Assembly (NCBI GenBank): GCA_964450355.1
Contig: CAYVDH010000131.1
Coordinates: 1 to 10,280 of the forward strand
Origin: CAYVDH01 sp964450355
GTDB lineage: Bacteria > Bacteroidota > Bacteroidia > NS11-12g > UBA955
Length of the DNA stretch: 10,280 nucleotides
Direction of reading: 5' to 3'
Within the stretch, counting starts at the first letter, position 1. Each line of letters opens with the position of its first letter. Below the pieces are notes generated by a model. It was not told the DNA's origin and made no database searches. It was given only the letters and a program-made list of their open reading frames with translations. Below, one piece after another: positions 5,483-10,280 of this stretch. Made by a program: the position numbers and the translations under genes.

Positions 5483-6322
5483 ATGAACTACATAAAACAC
5501 CTCTCTGGTTTCTTCAACAAAATAGTCCAAGATACCGACCTAAATCCAACCCACGTAAGCCTTTACATGGCACTTTTCCAGTCCTGGAACCTCAACCGTT
5601 TTCAAAACCCAATTAGTATAACTCGAAACGAAGTAATGCGAATTAGTAAAATATTTTCTAAAGCAACATACCACAAATGTGTCAACGAATTACATCAAAA
5701 AGGATACATCACTTACGAACCTTCACACAATCCGTTTAAAGGGAGTCTAATTTGGGTTATTGAATTAGAAACCAATGATTTACCACAAACAAAAAAAGAA
5801 CAAAGAAGTTCAAAAAGTAGGCAACCTATTGAACATGTTATTGAACAAGTAGTGAACAAGCACCAGACAAGTACCTTGCCAACTCCTAGACAAGCACTAG
5901 TACCTTCTATAAACTATATAAACAATACAAACATTTCAAACAGTGCAAACGGGCACTCGCTCGAAAAAAAAATCGAAAACGAAAATCAGGAAGTTCAAAT
6001 AAATACCACTTCCGAAAAAAAGAAAAAAAAGTTCCGCGAAAAAAAAGAAAGCTTCGAAATCATTCCACCGAAACTATCCGACGTGAAATTGTTTTTCGTT
6101 TCCCAGGATACGGATGAAAACGAAGCGGAACGTTTCTTCAACCATTTCCAAAGCAACGGTTGGTTAGTTGGTGGAAAATCAAAAATGAAAAACTGGCAAG
6201 CCTCGGCCAAAAATTGGATCATGAACCTGCAAAGCTTTACACCAATCCAAGTAGCGGCTGCAACACCGGTACCGGGAAACTTAAAAACGTCTAACCAAAA
6301 AAAGTACGATGAACCCCTATAA
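5483..6322 (+). CDS. Replication-initiator-like protein (winged helix plus DnaD/O-type C-terminal motif)
   Basis: The 279-aa product has three parts. Residues ~15-95 form a winged-helix-like domain (HVSLYMALFQSWN, ISITRNEVMRISK, YHKCVNELHQKGYI, then a strand ending WVIEL), as in phage replisome organisers. Residues ~97-192 are a polar, low-complexity linker with a Lys run at 179-183. Residues ~195-248 carry the motif PPKLSDVKLFF, AERFFNHFQSNGW, GGKSKMKNWQASAKNWI, which is shared with phage O-like and DnaD-type replication proteins. The likely job is to bind the element's origin and recruit the helicase loader encoded next, with which it overlaps by 14 bp. The DNA encoding the linker contains phased repeats followed by an AT-rich tract. 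ATG 5483 is the only sensible start. The role is inferred from motifs and gene order; a plain transcription regulator is the alternative. Confidence 0.7.
   Translation: MNYIKHLSGFFNKIVQDTDLNPTHVSLYMALFQSWNLNRFQNPISITRNEVMRISKIFSKATYHKCVNELHQKGYITYEPSHNPFKGSLIWVIELETNDLPQTKKEQRSSKSRQPIEHVIEQVVNKHQTSTLPTPRQALVPSINYINNTNISNSANGHSLEKKIENENQEVQINTTSEKKKKKFREKKESFEIIPPKLSDVKLFFVSQDTDENEAERFFNHFQSNGWLVGGKSKMKNWQASAKNWIMNLQSFTPIQVAAATPVPGNLKTSNQKKYDEPL
5833..5940. other. Candidate replication origin: phased 11-bp repeats plus AT-rich tract inside the initiator gene
   Basis: Within the linker-coding part, ACAAGYAST-like units stand at 5845-5853, 5856-5864, 5867-5875 and 5890-5898. A weaker unit sits at 5833-5841. 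Spacings are 11, 11 and 23 bp, close to whole helical turns. Because 11 is not a multiple of 3, the repeats do not reflect a repeated peptide. AGTACCTT also occurs twice (5870-5877, 5899-5906). An A/T-rich stretch (about 5905-5940) follows at once. Iterons next to an AT-rich unwinding region inside an initiator gene is the layout of the lambda origin in gene O. Function is inferred. Confidence 0.35.
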
Positions 6323-6965
6323 CGAAATTCATAAGGCTTACGAAATTAAAAACAACATGAAAATCTATGATTTTGCCAAATGCATCGAAGTATTGGAAAC
6401 AATTGGCATTCATCATTTTGGCCAGCAATTCAAAATTTATAAAAATGACCTACCGGTGATTAGAAAATTAATCATTTACGCAATTCGCGATAAAGCAACA
6501 GCTTTAGAAATGAGCATCAACTTAAACAAAGGCATCATTCTTTCAGGTCCTGTGGGTTGCGGCAAAACATCGTTGATGTTTTTGCTCAGGTACTTTTTTC
6601 ACAAGGAATATGAATACAAAATGAAACCTTGTAGAGACATTGCTTTTGAATTTGCTTCCAAAGGATATGAAGCTCTCACCCCTTACCAAAAGATGGAATC
6701 AAAGCAAATCCGGCTAAATACTTTTTGCTTCGATGACCTCGGAACGGAAAAACAAATCAAACACTTCGGCAACGAATGTAACGTAATGGCAGAAATAATT
6801 CTCACCCGTTACGATAGCTTCATCCACAATAATACTATGACACACGTAACCACCAACTTATCAGCTTCAGAACTCGAAGCTTTTTATGGCGACCGTGTTC
6901 GCTCACGTATGAGGCAAATGTTTAACCTCATCGCTTTCGACAAAGATTCAATTGATAAACGCTAA
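6309..6965 (+). CDS. DnaC/IstB-like AAA+ ATPase, probable helicase loader
   Basis: The 218-aa protein carries the Walker A motif GPVGCGKT at 80-87, Walker B TFCFDDLG at 138-145 (Asp142, Asp143), a sensor-1-like THVTTN at 178-183 and YGDRVRSRMRQMF at 193-205, where an arginine finger is expected. This matches DnaC/DnaI-type helicase loaders and the related IstB ATPases. There is no membrane segment. It overlaps the initiator-like gene by 14 bp, which points to translational coupling and joint action: the initiator marks the origin and this ATPase brings in the replicative helicase. No transposase lies nearby, so a helicase-loader role is preferred over IstB. The ~75 residues before the P-loop are helical and probably contact the initiator or helicase. 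ATG 6309 fits the coupling, although a later Met at residue 17 also exists. Confidence 0.82.
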   Translation: MNPYNEIHKAYEIKNNMKIYDFAKCIEVLETIGIHHFGQQFKIYKNDLPVIRKLIIYAIRDKATALEMSINLNKGIILSGPVGCGKTSLMFLLRYFFHKEYEYKMKPCRDIAFEFASKGYEALTPYQKMESKQIRLNTFCFDDLGTEKQIKHFGNECNVMAEIILTRYDSFIHNNTMTHVTTNLSASELEAFYGDRVRSRMRQMFNLIAFDKDSIDKR

Positions 6966-6976
6966 AATTTACTCTT

Positions 6977-7654
6977 ATGAAAAAACAAATGACACCTCAA
7001 ATGCTTAAACAAATCAAATCATTTTGGAAATGGTTCGAACAAAACGAAATGCAAATTCTAGAAGCATTTACAACCCACACGAAACACGATGAAGTGTTTA
7101 ATCAACTAAATCGAAAACTCAGTTATGTTTCCAAAAGAATCGGATTCATTTTAGTCGGTAGAAAATCGAATTCCGAAAAAGTAAAATTAATCATCACAGC
7201 CCATGGCTACAAAAAACTATATCCAAAAGTAAACGGTATGATTAACAATGCACCAAAATTGAGCAATTGGGATTTTCAGGCATTTATTCAACCAAATACC
7301 AATATCGATGTTTTCAAACAAGGAATAGACAAACCATACATCTTTCAAGACTTTGAACTCAAAACAAGTGAACTATACTTCAAGCCTTTAGAGTTCAACA
7401 CTTTTCAAAAGAAAATGAAAATCGTTATTTATCTAAAAAACTACAAATACCATTTTGATAACGATTCTATCGAAGAAGCTGTTTACATCATAATCCAGGA
7501 CCTCATTGGAGAAGAGAATTTTAAAAAAACTATTGACTTAGTCCAACTAGCTCAATTACCCGACAACCCTAAAAGTCTTGTCCACCTTTATGAGCTGCAG
7601 GAATACATCGATTTACTGAACAAATTAGACCGGAGAGTAAAAATAGAAATTTAG
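6977..7654 (+). CDS. Conserved-looking 225-aa protein of unknown function
   Basis: This cytosolic protein begins 11 bases after the helicase-loader stop and ends 29 bases before a terminator, so it is the last gene of the operon. It opens with a helix holding KSFWKWFEQNEMQILEAF (about 14-31). Alternating strands follow, including IGFILVG and VKLIITAHG, then LSNWDFQAFIQP near 95-106. The C-terminal part reads EEAVYIIIQDLIGEENF and ends in a helix (YELQEYIDLLNKL). The FWxWF start and the xNWxFxAF segment remind me of a family of uncharacterised Bacteroidetes proteins found beside varied accessory genes, but I cannot name a domain. No catalytic motif, zinc site or signal peptide was seen. It may belong to the replication module or be cargo picked up behind it. 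Confidence 0.75.
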   Translation: MKKQMTPQMLKQIKSFWKWFEQNEMQILEAFTTHTKHDEVFNQLNRKLSYVSKRIGFILVGRKSNSEKVKLIITAHGYKKLYPKVNGMINNAPKLSNWDFQAFIQPNTNIDVFKQGIDKPYIFQDFELKTSELYFKPLEFNTFQKKMKIVIYLKNYKYHFDNDSIEEAVYIIIQDLIGEENFKKTIDLVQLAQLPDNPKSLVHLYELQEYIDLLNKLDRRVKIEI

Positions 7655-7683
7655 CATAATTCCAATCACAAATACCCACTTAT

Positions 7684-7714
7684 AAACCTGTTCAATTATT
7701 GGATAGGTTTTTTT
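7684..7714 (+). terminator. Intrinsic terminator of the replication operon
   Basis: AAACCTGTTCAA pairs with TTGGATAGGTTT (about 12 pairs including two G-U pairs) around a 3-base loop and runs into seven Ts (7708-7714). It starts 29 bases after the 225-aa gene and separates the operon from the OLD gene. Confidence 0.85.
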
Positions 7715-7734
7715 ACTTTTTTTCTTTAGGAATG

Positions 7735-7744
7735 CGGATATCCG
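7735..7744. promoter_or_regulatory. 10-bp palindrome CGGATATCCG
   Basis: This is a perfect palindrome in the 286-bp spacer between the operon and the OLD gene, 21 bases past the terminator T-run. Its G+C ends stand out from the surrounding AT. It could be an operator for the OLD gene. No regulator gene is adjacent. Confidence 0.35.
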
Positions 7745-7764
7745 TAAATTTAATATATCGTTTT

Positions 7765-7805
7765 TTCCTATATTTACATCCTATAGTTAAAATCCTATAA
7801 TTAAA
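7765..7805. repeat. 14-bp tandem repeat upstream of the OLD nuclease gene
   Basis: ATCCTATAGTTAAA (7778-7791) is followed with no gap by ATCCTATAATTAAA (7792-7805), one mismatch in 14. A poorer 13-base copy, TTCCTATATTTAC, precedes them (7765-7777). The array lies about 135 bases before the OLD start and may be a binding site or a promoter-region duplication. Confidence 0.6.
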
Positions 7806-7844
7806 TGCTTAAATAATGTAAACATAAACCAGAAGGTGATTTAT

Positions 7845-7858
7845 ATTAATGCATTAAT
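7845..7858. promoter_or_regulatory. 14-bp AT-rich palindrome
   Basis: ATTAATGCATTAAT is a perfect palindrome ending 82 bases before the OLD start codon and immediately before the possible gene remnant at 7862-7933. It could be an operator or mark a junction. AT-only palindromes also arise easily by chance in such DNA. Confidence 0.3.
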
Positions 7859-7861
7859 TAA

Positions 7862-7933
7862 CATCATGAGAATTGTTTTGAAAAATATGTTTCAGAAGAA
7901 TTTTATCAAAAACTAATCGATTACAACAGCTAG
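7862..7933 (+). pseudogene. Possible 3'-end remnant of a gene upstream of the OLD nuclease
   Basis: A frame closed upstream by TAA at 7859 encodes ENCFEKYVSEEFYQKLIDYN before a TAG at 7931-7933, seven bases ahead of the OLD ATG. The composition (amphipathic, Glu/Lys/Tyr-rich) looks like a normal protein C-terminus, but there is no start codon. One reading is that the OLD gene arrived with the tail of its former upstream partner. A 16-codon ORF in another frame (ATG 7866) is the main competitor. Twenty-three codons are too few for certainty. Confidence 0.25.
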
Positions 7934-7940
7934 ACTAATT

Positions 7941-9854
7941 ATGAAAATAGAAACTGTACACATAAAAAACTTCCGCTCATTCAAGGATGATACTATACAT
8001 TTTGATGATTACACTTGTTTGGTTGGAGCAAATGGTGCAGGAAAATCAACAGTATTTACGGCTTTGCAAGTTTTCTTTAGACACTACAAAGACAGTAAAA
8101 CGGATTTGAGTAAGCTTACTGAAAAAGACTTTCATCATTGCAATACTGCCGTACCTATTGAAATTACAGTCACATTCACTGAATTAAGTGAACAGGCAGA
8201 ACAAGATTTAAGTAACTATGCAAGACAAGGCAAGTTAATTGTAACTGCAAAAGCCGAATTCGACACTGCAACTCAAAGAGCAGAAATAAAACAGTTTGGT
8301 AATAGATTAGGAATAGAAGATTTTAAAATATTTTTTGAGTTAGAAAAAAATAAAGCAACTGCTGGTGAGCTTAATGATTGCTATGCTCAATTAAAAGTAA
8401 AGTTTCCAGATTTACCGGCGGTAGGTTCTAAAGATGCTAAAATGACAGCATTAAAAGAATATGAAGCTGCAAGACCGGACGAATGTATTTTAATACCAAG
8501 TGAGGATCAATTTTATGGAGCTTCTAAAGGAGCAAACAGATTGGCTCAGCATATTCAATGGGTATTTGTTTCAGCTTCAAAAGACGTTACCGAAGAAGGA
8601 GAGGAAAACAAAACTTCTGCTTTAGGAACATTATTAGCAAGAACTGTTAGAGCCAAAGTCAATTTTACAGAAAGAATTTCGCAAATAAGGCAAGCCGTTG
8701 ACCTACAATATTCTCAATTACTAGCTGAAGAACAAAATGTTTTAGATGATATTTCAGCTTCTTTAAAAGGCAAACTAAGTCAATGGGCTAATCCAAGTAT
8801 AAGTGCCTCTGTTCAATGGAAGAAGGATGCTGACAAAGCCATTAAAATTGAAGAACCATCAGCAGCAATAGCTTTAGGGGAAAGAGGATTTGAAGGCGAG
8901 TTATCTCGCTTTGGTCACGGATTACAAAGGTCGTTTATGTTGGCTTTATTGCAAGAATTAAGTACAACCGATGATGGAAACGCACCAACTTTAATATTAA
9001 GTATAGAAGAACCAGAGCTATACCAACATCCACCACAAGCACGGCATTTAGCAGAAACATTAATGGATTTGGCAGGACTAAATACGCAAGTAATGTTATG
9101 CTCACATTCGCCACTATTCATTCCTAAAAACAGTTTCGAGAAAATAAGAATAATTCGTGAACACGGAAATCCAATTGAAACATTAAGTTCCAGTGTAAGT
9201 TATCAAGAATTATCAGATTATTTAACCAGTATTGGTTCAAAACCAGTCAATAATAAAGGAATTGTAGCAAAACTATTTCCATATTTAAGTCCGTCTATAA
9301 ATGAAATGTTTTTTTGTAGAGTTCCAGTTTTTGTTGAGGGTATAGAAGATATTGCCTACATCAAAACTTATTTAGAGTTAATGAGATTATCAGGGCAATT
9401 CAGAGCATCAGGTATGCACTTAATCAATGCCGACAAAAAAAGTAACATTATTGAACCGGCAGCAGTAGTAAAACTTTTAAACATAAACGCCTTTATTGTT
9501 TACGATAGTGATACTGATGTGGATGAAAAATACCATCATCAACACAAACCAGACAATAAAAAATTGCTTGCAATTCAGGGACACGATGCTGAAGATGAAT
9601 TTCAAGCGACTAATATTATAAAACCAAATCTTTGGGCTTGGAAAACTAATTTAGGTGTAGAAGTAAAAAGTGAAATTCCCAGTTGGACAGAGTTTTACAC
9701 TATTTCTTGTGCTGAATTTGGTAATGCGGCAGATTTATATAAAAACCCATTAGTTGTAGCAAGAACATTAGAATTAGCGTGGGTAAAAGGAGAAATATCG
9801 CGTAACCTTATAAAATTAATTGAAACCATTATCGAATTTGGCAAAGTAAAATAA
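7941..9854 (+). CDS. OLD-family ATPase/TOPRIM nuclease, probable anti-phage defence protein
   Basis: The 637-aa protein joins an SMC/RecF-like ABC ATPase to a TOPRIM nuclease domain. Visible motifs are the start KIETVHIKNFRSF, Walker A GANGAGKST at 29-37, the signature-like RFGHGLQRSF at 323-332, Walker B LILSIEEPELYQHP at 351-364 (Glu356/Glu357) and a switch His389 in CSHSP. In the TOPRIM part the metal-binding Glu466 lies in FVEGIED and Asp522-x-Asp524 in VYDSDTD. Length and order match class 1 or GajA-type OLD enzymes, known to nick or cut DNA and to block phages. No UvrD-like GajB gene follows. Instead a 44-codon ORF begins three bases on, so the original system may have had a second gene. 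The gene has its own spacer with repeats and a terminator before it, indicating an independent unit. ATG 7941 is the natural start because the conserved first strand follows at once. Confidence 0.9.
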   Translation: MKIETVHIKNFRSFKDDTIHFDDYTCLVGANGAGKSTVFTALQVFFRHYKDSKTDLSKLTEKDFHHCNTAVPIEITVTFTELSEQAEQDLSNYARQGKLIVTAKAEFDTATQRAEIKQFGNRLGIEDFKIFFELEKNKATAGELNDCYAQLKVKFPDLPAVGSKDAKMTALKEYEAARPDECILIPSEDQFYGASKGANRLAQHIQWVFVSASKDVTEEGEENKTSALGTLLARTVRAKVNFTERISQIRQAVDLQYSQLLAEEQNVLDDISASLKGKLSQWANPSISASVQWKKDADKAIKIEEPSAAIALGERGFEGELSRFGHGLQRSFMLALLQELSTTDDGNAPTLILSIEEPELYQHPPQARHLAETLMDLAGLNTQVMLCSHSPLFIPKNSFEKIRIIREHGNPIETLSSSVSYQELSDYLTSIGSKPVNNKGIVAKLFPYLSPSINEMFFCRVPVFVEGIEDIAYIKTYLELMRLSGQFRASGMHLINADKKSNIIEPAAVVKLLNINAFIVYDSDTDVDEKYHHQHKPDNKKLLAIQGHDAEDEFQATNIIKPNLWAWKTNLGVEVKSEIPSWTEFYTISCAEFGNAADLYKNPLVVARTLELAWVKGEISRNLIKLIETIIEFGKVK

Positions 9855-9857
9855 ACA

Positions 9858-9992
9858 ATGAACAAACAAGACGTAATCTCAAAAATAAAATCAATCGAAA
9901 TAGATAATAAATTTCAAATTGGTGAAAGTTCACTAGTTAACTTAAAGAAATTATTTTTGAGTAAATTATATAATAAATTATTTTTCTATTAA
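9858..9992 (+). CDS. 44-aa ORF directly after the OLD gene, possibly a truncated partner
   Basis: This ORF starts three bases after the OLD stop and reads MNKQDVISKIKSIEIDNKFQ, then GESSLVNLKKLF, before a short Leu/Phe/Tyr-rich tail and TAA at 9990. The tight spacing means it is almost certainly co-transcribed and probably coupled to OLD. The first ~33 residues look like an ordinary protein N-terminus. From about residue 34 the DNA becomes extremely AT-rich and the peptide loses character, as if the rest of the gene had been lost. No continuation was found in the other two forward frames. It may instead be a genuine microprotein. I do not recognise a family. Confidence 0.45.
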   Translation: MNKQDVISKIKSIEIDNKFQIGESSLVNLKKLFLSKLYNKLFFY

Positions 9993-10058
9993 AATGATGA
10001 AAATCATAACAAAATGAAATCATTAAACTTTTTGAATAGTTAAAATCAAAAAAGTAAA

Positions 10059-10096
10059 AACTTTAAAATCTAAAAAACTAAAGAACTAAAAGAACT
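10059..10096. repeat. A-rich 8-9-bp tandem repeat array
   Basis: Successive units AACTTTAA, AATCTAAA, AAACTAAAG, AACTAAAAG and AACT have an 8- to 9-base period. The layout recalls the octamer array at 5440-5479 (AACCTTAG type), though the bases differ. It lies in non-coding DNA downstream of the OLD unit. Confidence 0.45.
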
Positions 10097-10152
10097 CTAC
10101 TGTACTAAGTTTAACGTTTGAGTACTCCGTTCCCCACCGCTTGCCTCCGCAT

Positions 10153-10219
10153 AAAAGTTTTTGTATGCCCACAAAAGCATTCCTCCGATAAATGAGAGTG
10201 CTCGGCAACAAAAACTTTT
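10153..10219. other. Second nested fold-back element
   Basis: AAAAGTTTTTGT (10153-10164) and ACAAAAACTTTT (10208-10219) are perfect reverse complements. TGCC (10166-10169) pairs with GGCA (10204-10207) after one bulged A, giving a 16-bp outer stem. Inside, AGCATTC (10176-10182) pairs with GAGTGCT (10196-10202), with one T-G pair, and may extend by two more. No gene covers it. A structured RNA, a terminal repeat of a small mobile element or a recombination site are possible. Confidence 0.5.
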
Positions 10220-10280
10220 CCCAAAGCTTCTTTACATAATGTGGCATTATAGGGCATTAAAAAGTGTGAATATTAATTTT

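Larger units (their letters stand above)
9993..10280. other. Gene-free right end of the window
   Basis: No credible gene is present in these 288 bases. The first ~100 are A-rich. From about 10120 the sequence turns G+C-richer and structured: a GAGTACTC palindrome (10120-10127), the nested inverted repeat at 10153-10219 and a small perfect hairpin, ATAATG (10236-10241) with CATTAT (10245-10250). It may be the edge of the OLD cargo insertion. Confidence 0.5.

Noticed and set aside
5821..5900. CRISPR-like array
   Set aside because: The units are only about 9 bp, spaced by 2 bp or so, and lie in coding sequence. They are iteron-like, not CRISPR repeats.
10111..10127. attC-like GTTTAAC box near the right fold-back element
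   Set aside because: The matching GTTRRRY partner could not be found at the other side of the structure, so an attC call is unsupported.

Overview
The window looks like an accessory (plasticity) region from a member of the Bacteroidetes, most likely a Flavobacterium-type flavobacterium. The evidence is low G+C, no Shine-Dalgarno-like sequence ahead of most starts, an RteC-like protein, an excisionase-type HTH protein, and protein styles typical of that class. No database search was possible, so the taxonomic call is an inference.

Layout. (1) 26-2155 is an intact Zn/Cd/Pb-type P1B ATPase with a His/Cys-rich N-terminus, closed by a strong hairpin terminator (2159-2190). (2) 2208-2888 is a graveyard of three gene ends. 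It holds the last ~28 codons of an unknown membrane protein on the minus strand, the last ~117 codons of a Cu(I) ATPase (copA type), and the last ~64 codons of a tyrosine recombinase that keeps the C-terminal His and Tyr of the active site. (3) 3059-4549 is a ~496-aa RteC-like protein. It converges on and overlaps a 56-aa minus-strand gene (4532-4702) that resembles the helix-hairpin-helix C-terminal domain of RNA polymerase alpha. (4) 4703-5105 has no gene. It contains a G+C-richer segment able to fold into a nested hairpin (4762-4877), an AT-rich stretch and a perfect 20-bp palindrome (5025-5044). (5) 5106-7654 is a probable operon: a 95-aa HTH/excisionase-like protein, a winged-helix replication-initiator-like protein, a DnaC-like AAA+ helicase loader overlapping it by 14 bp, and a 225-aa protein of unknown function. 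A good intrinsic terminator follows (7684-7714). (6) 7941-9854 is an OLD-family ATPase-TOPRIM nuclease, likely anti-phage cargo. It is preceded by repeats, palindromes and a possible gene remnant, and followed three bases later by a 44-codon ORF that may be the stump of a partner gene. (7) The last ~290 bases are non-coding, with an A-rich 8-9-bp repeat array and another nested inverted repeat.

How it fits together. Modules 3-5 look like the regulation and replication core of an integrative or plasmid-like element. The initiator gene contains 11-bp-phased repeats followed by an AT-rich tract, and the helicase loader gene comes next, which recalls the lambda O-P arrangement. The recombinase is reduced to its C-terminal end and no relaxase or transfer gene is visible, so the copy here is probably degenerate or only partly inside the window. 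Metal-resistance ATPases and an OLD nuclease on the flanks are typical cargo. The most interesting unexplained parts are the two nested fold-back elements, the 20-bp palindrome, the phased repeats inside the initiator gene, and the small alpha-CTD-like protein opposite RteC.
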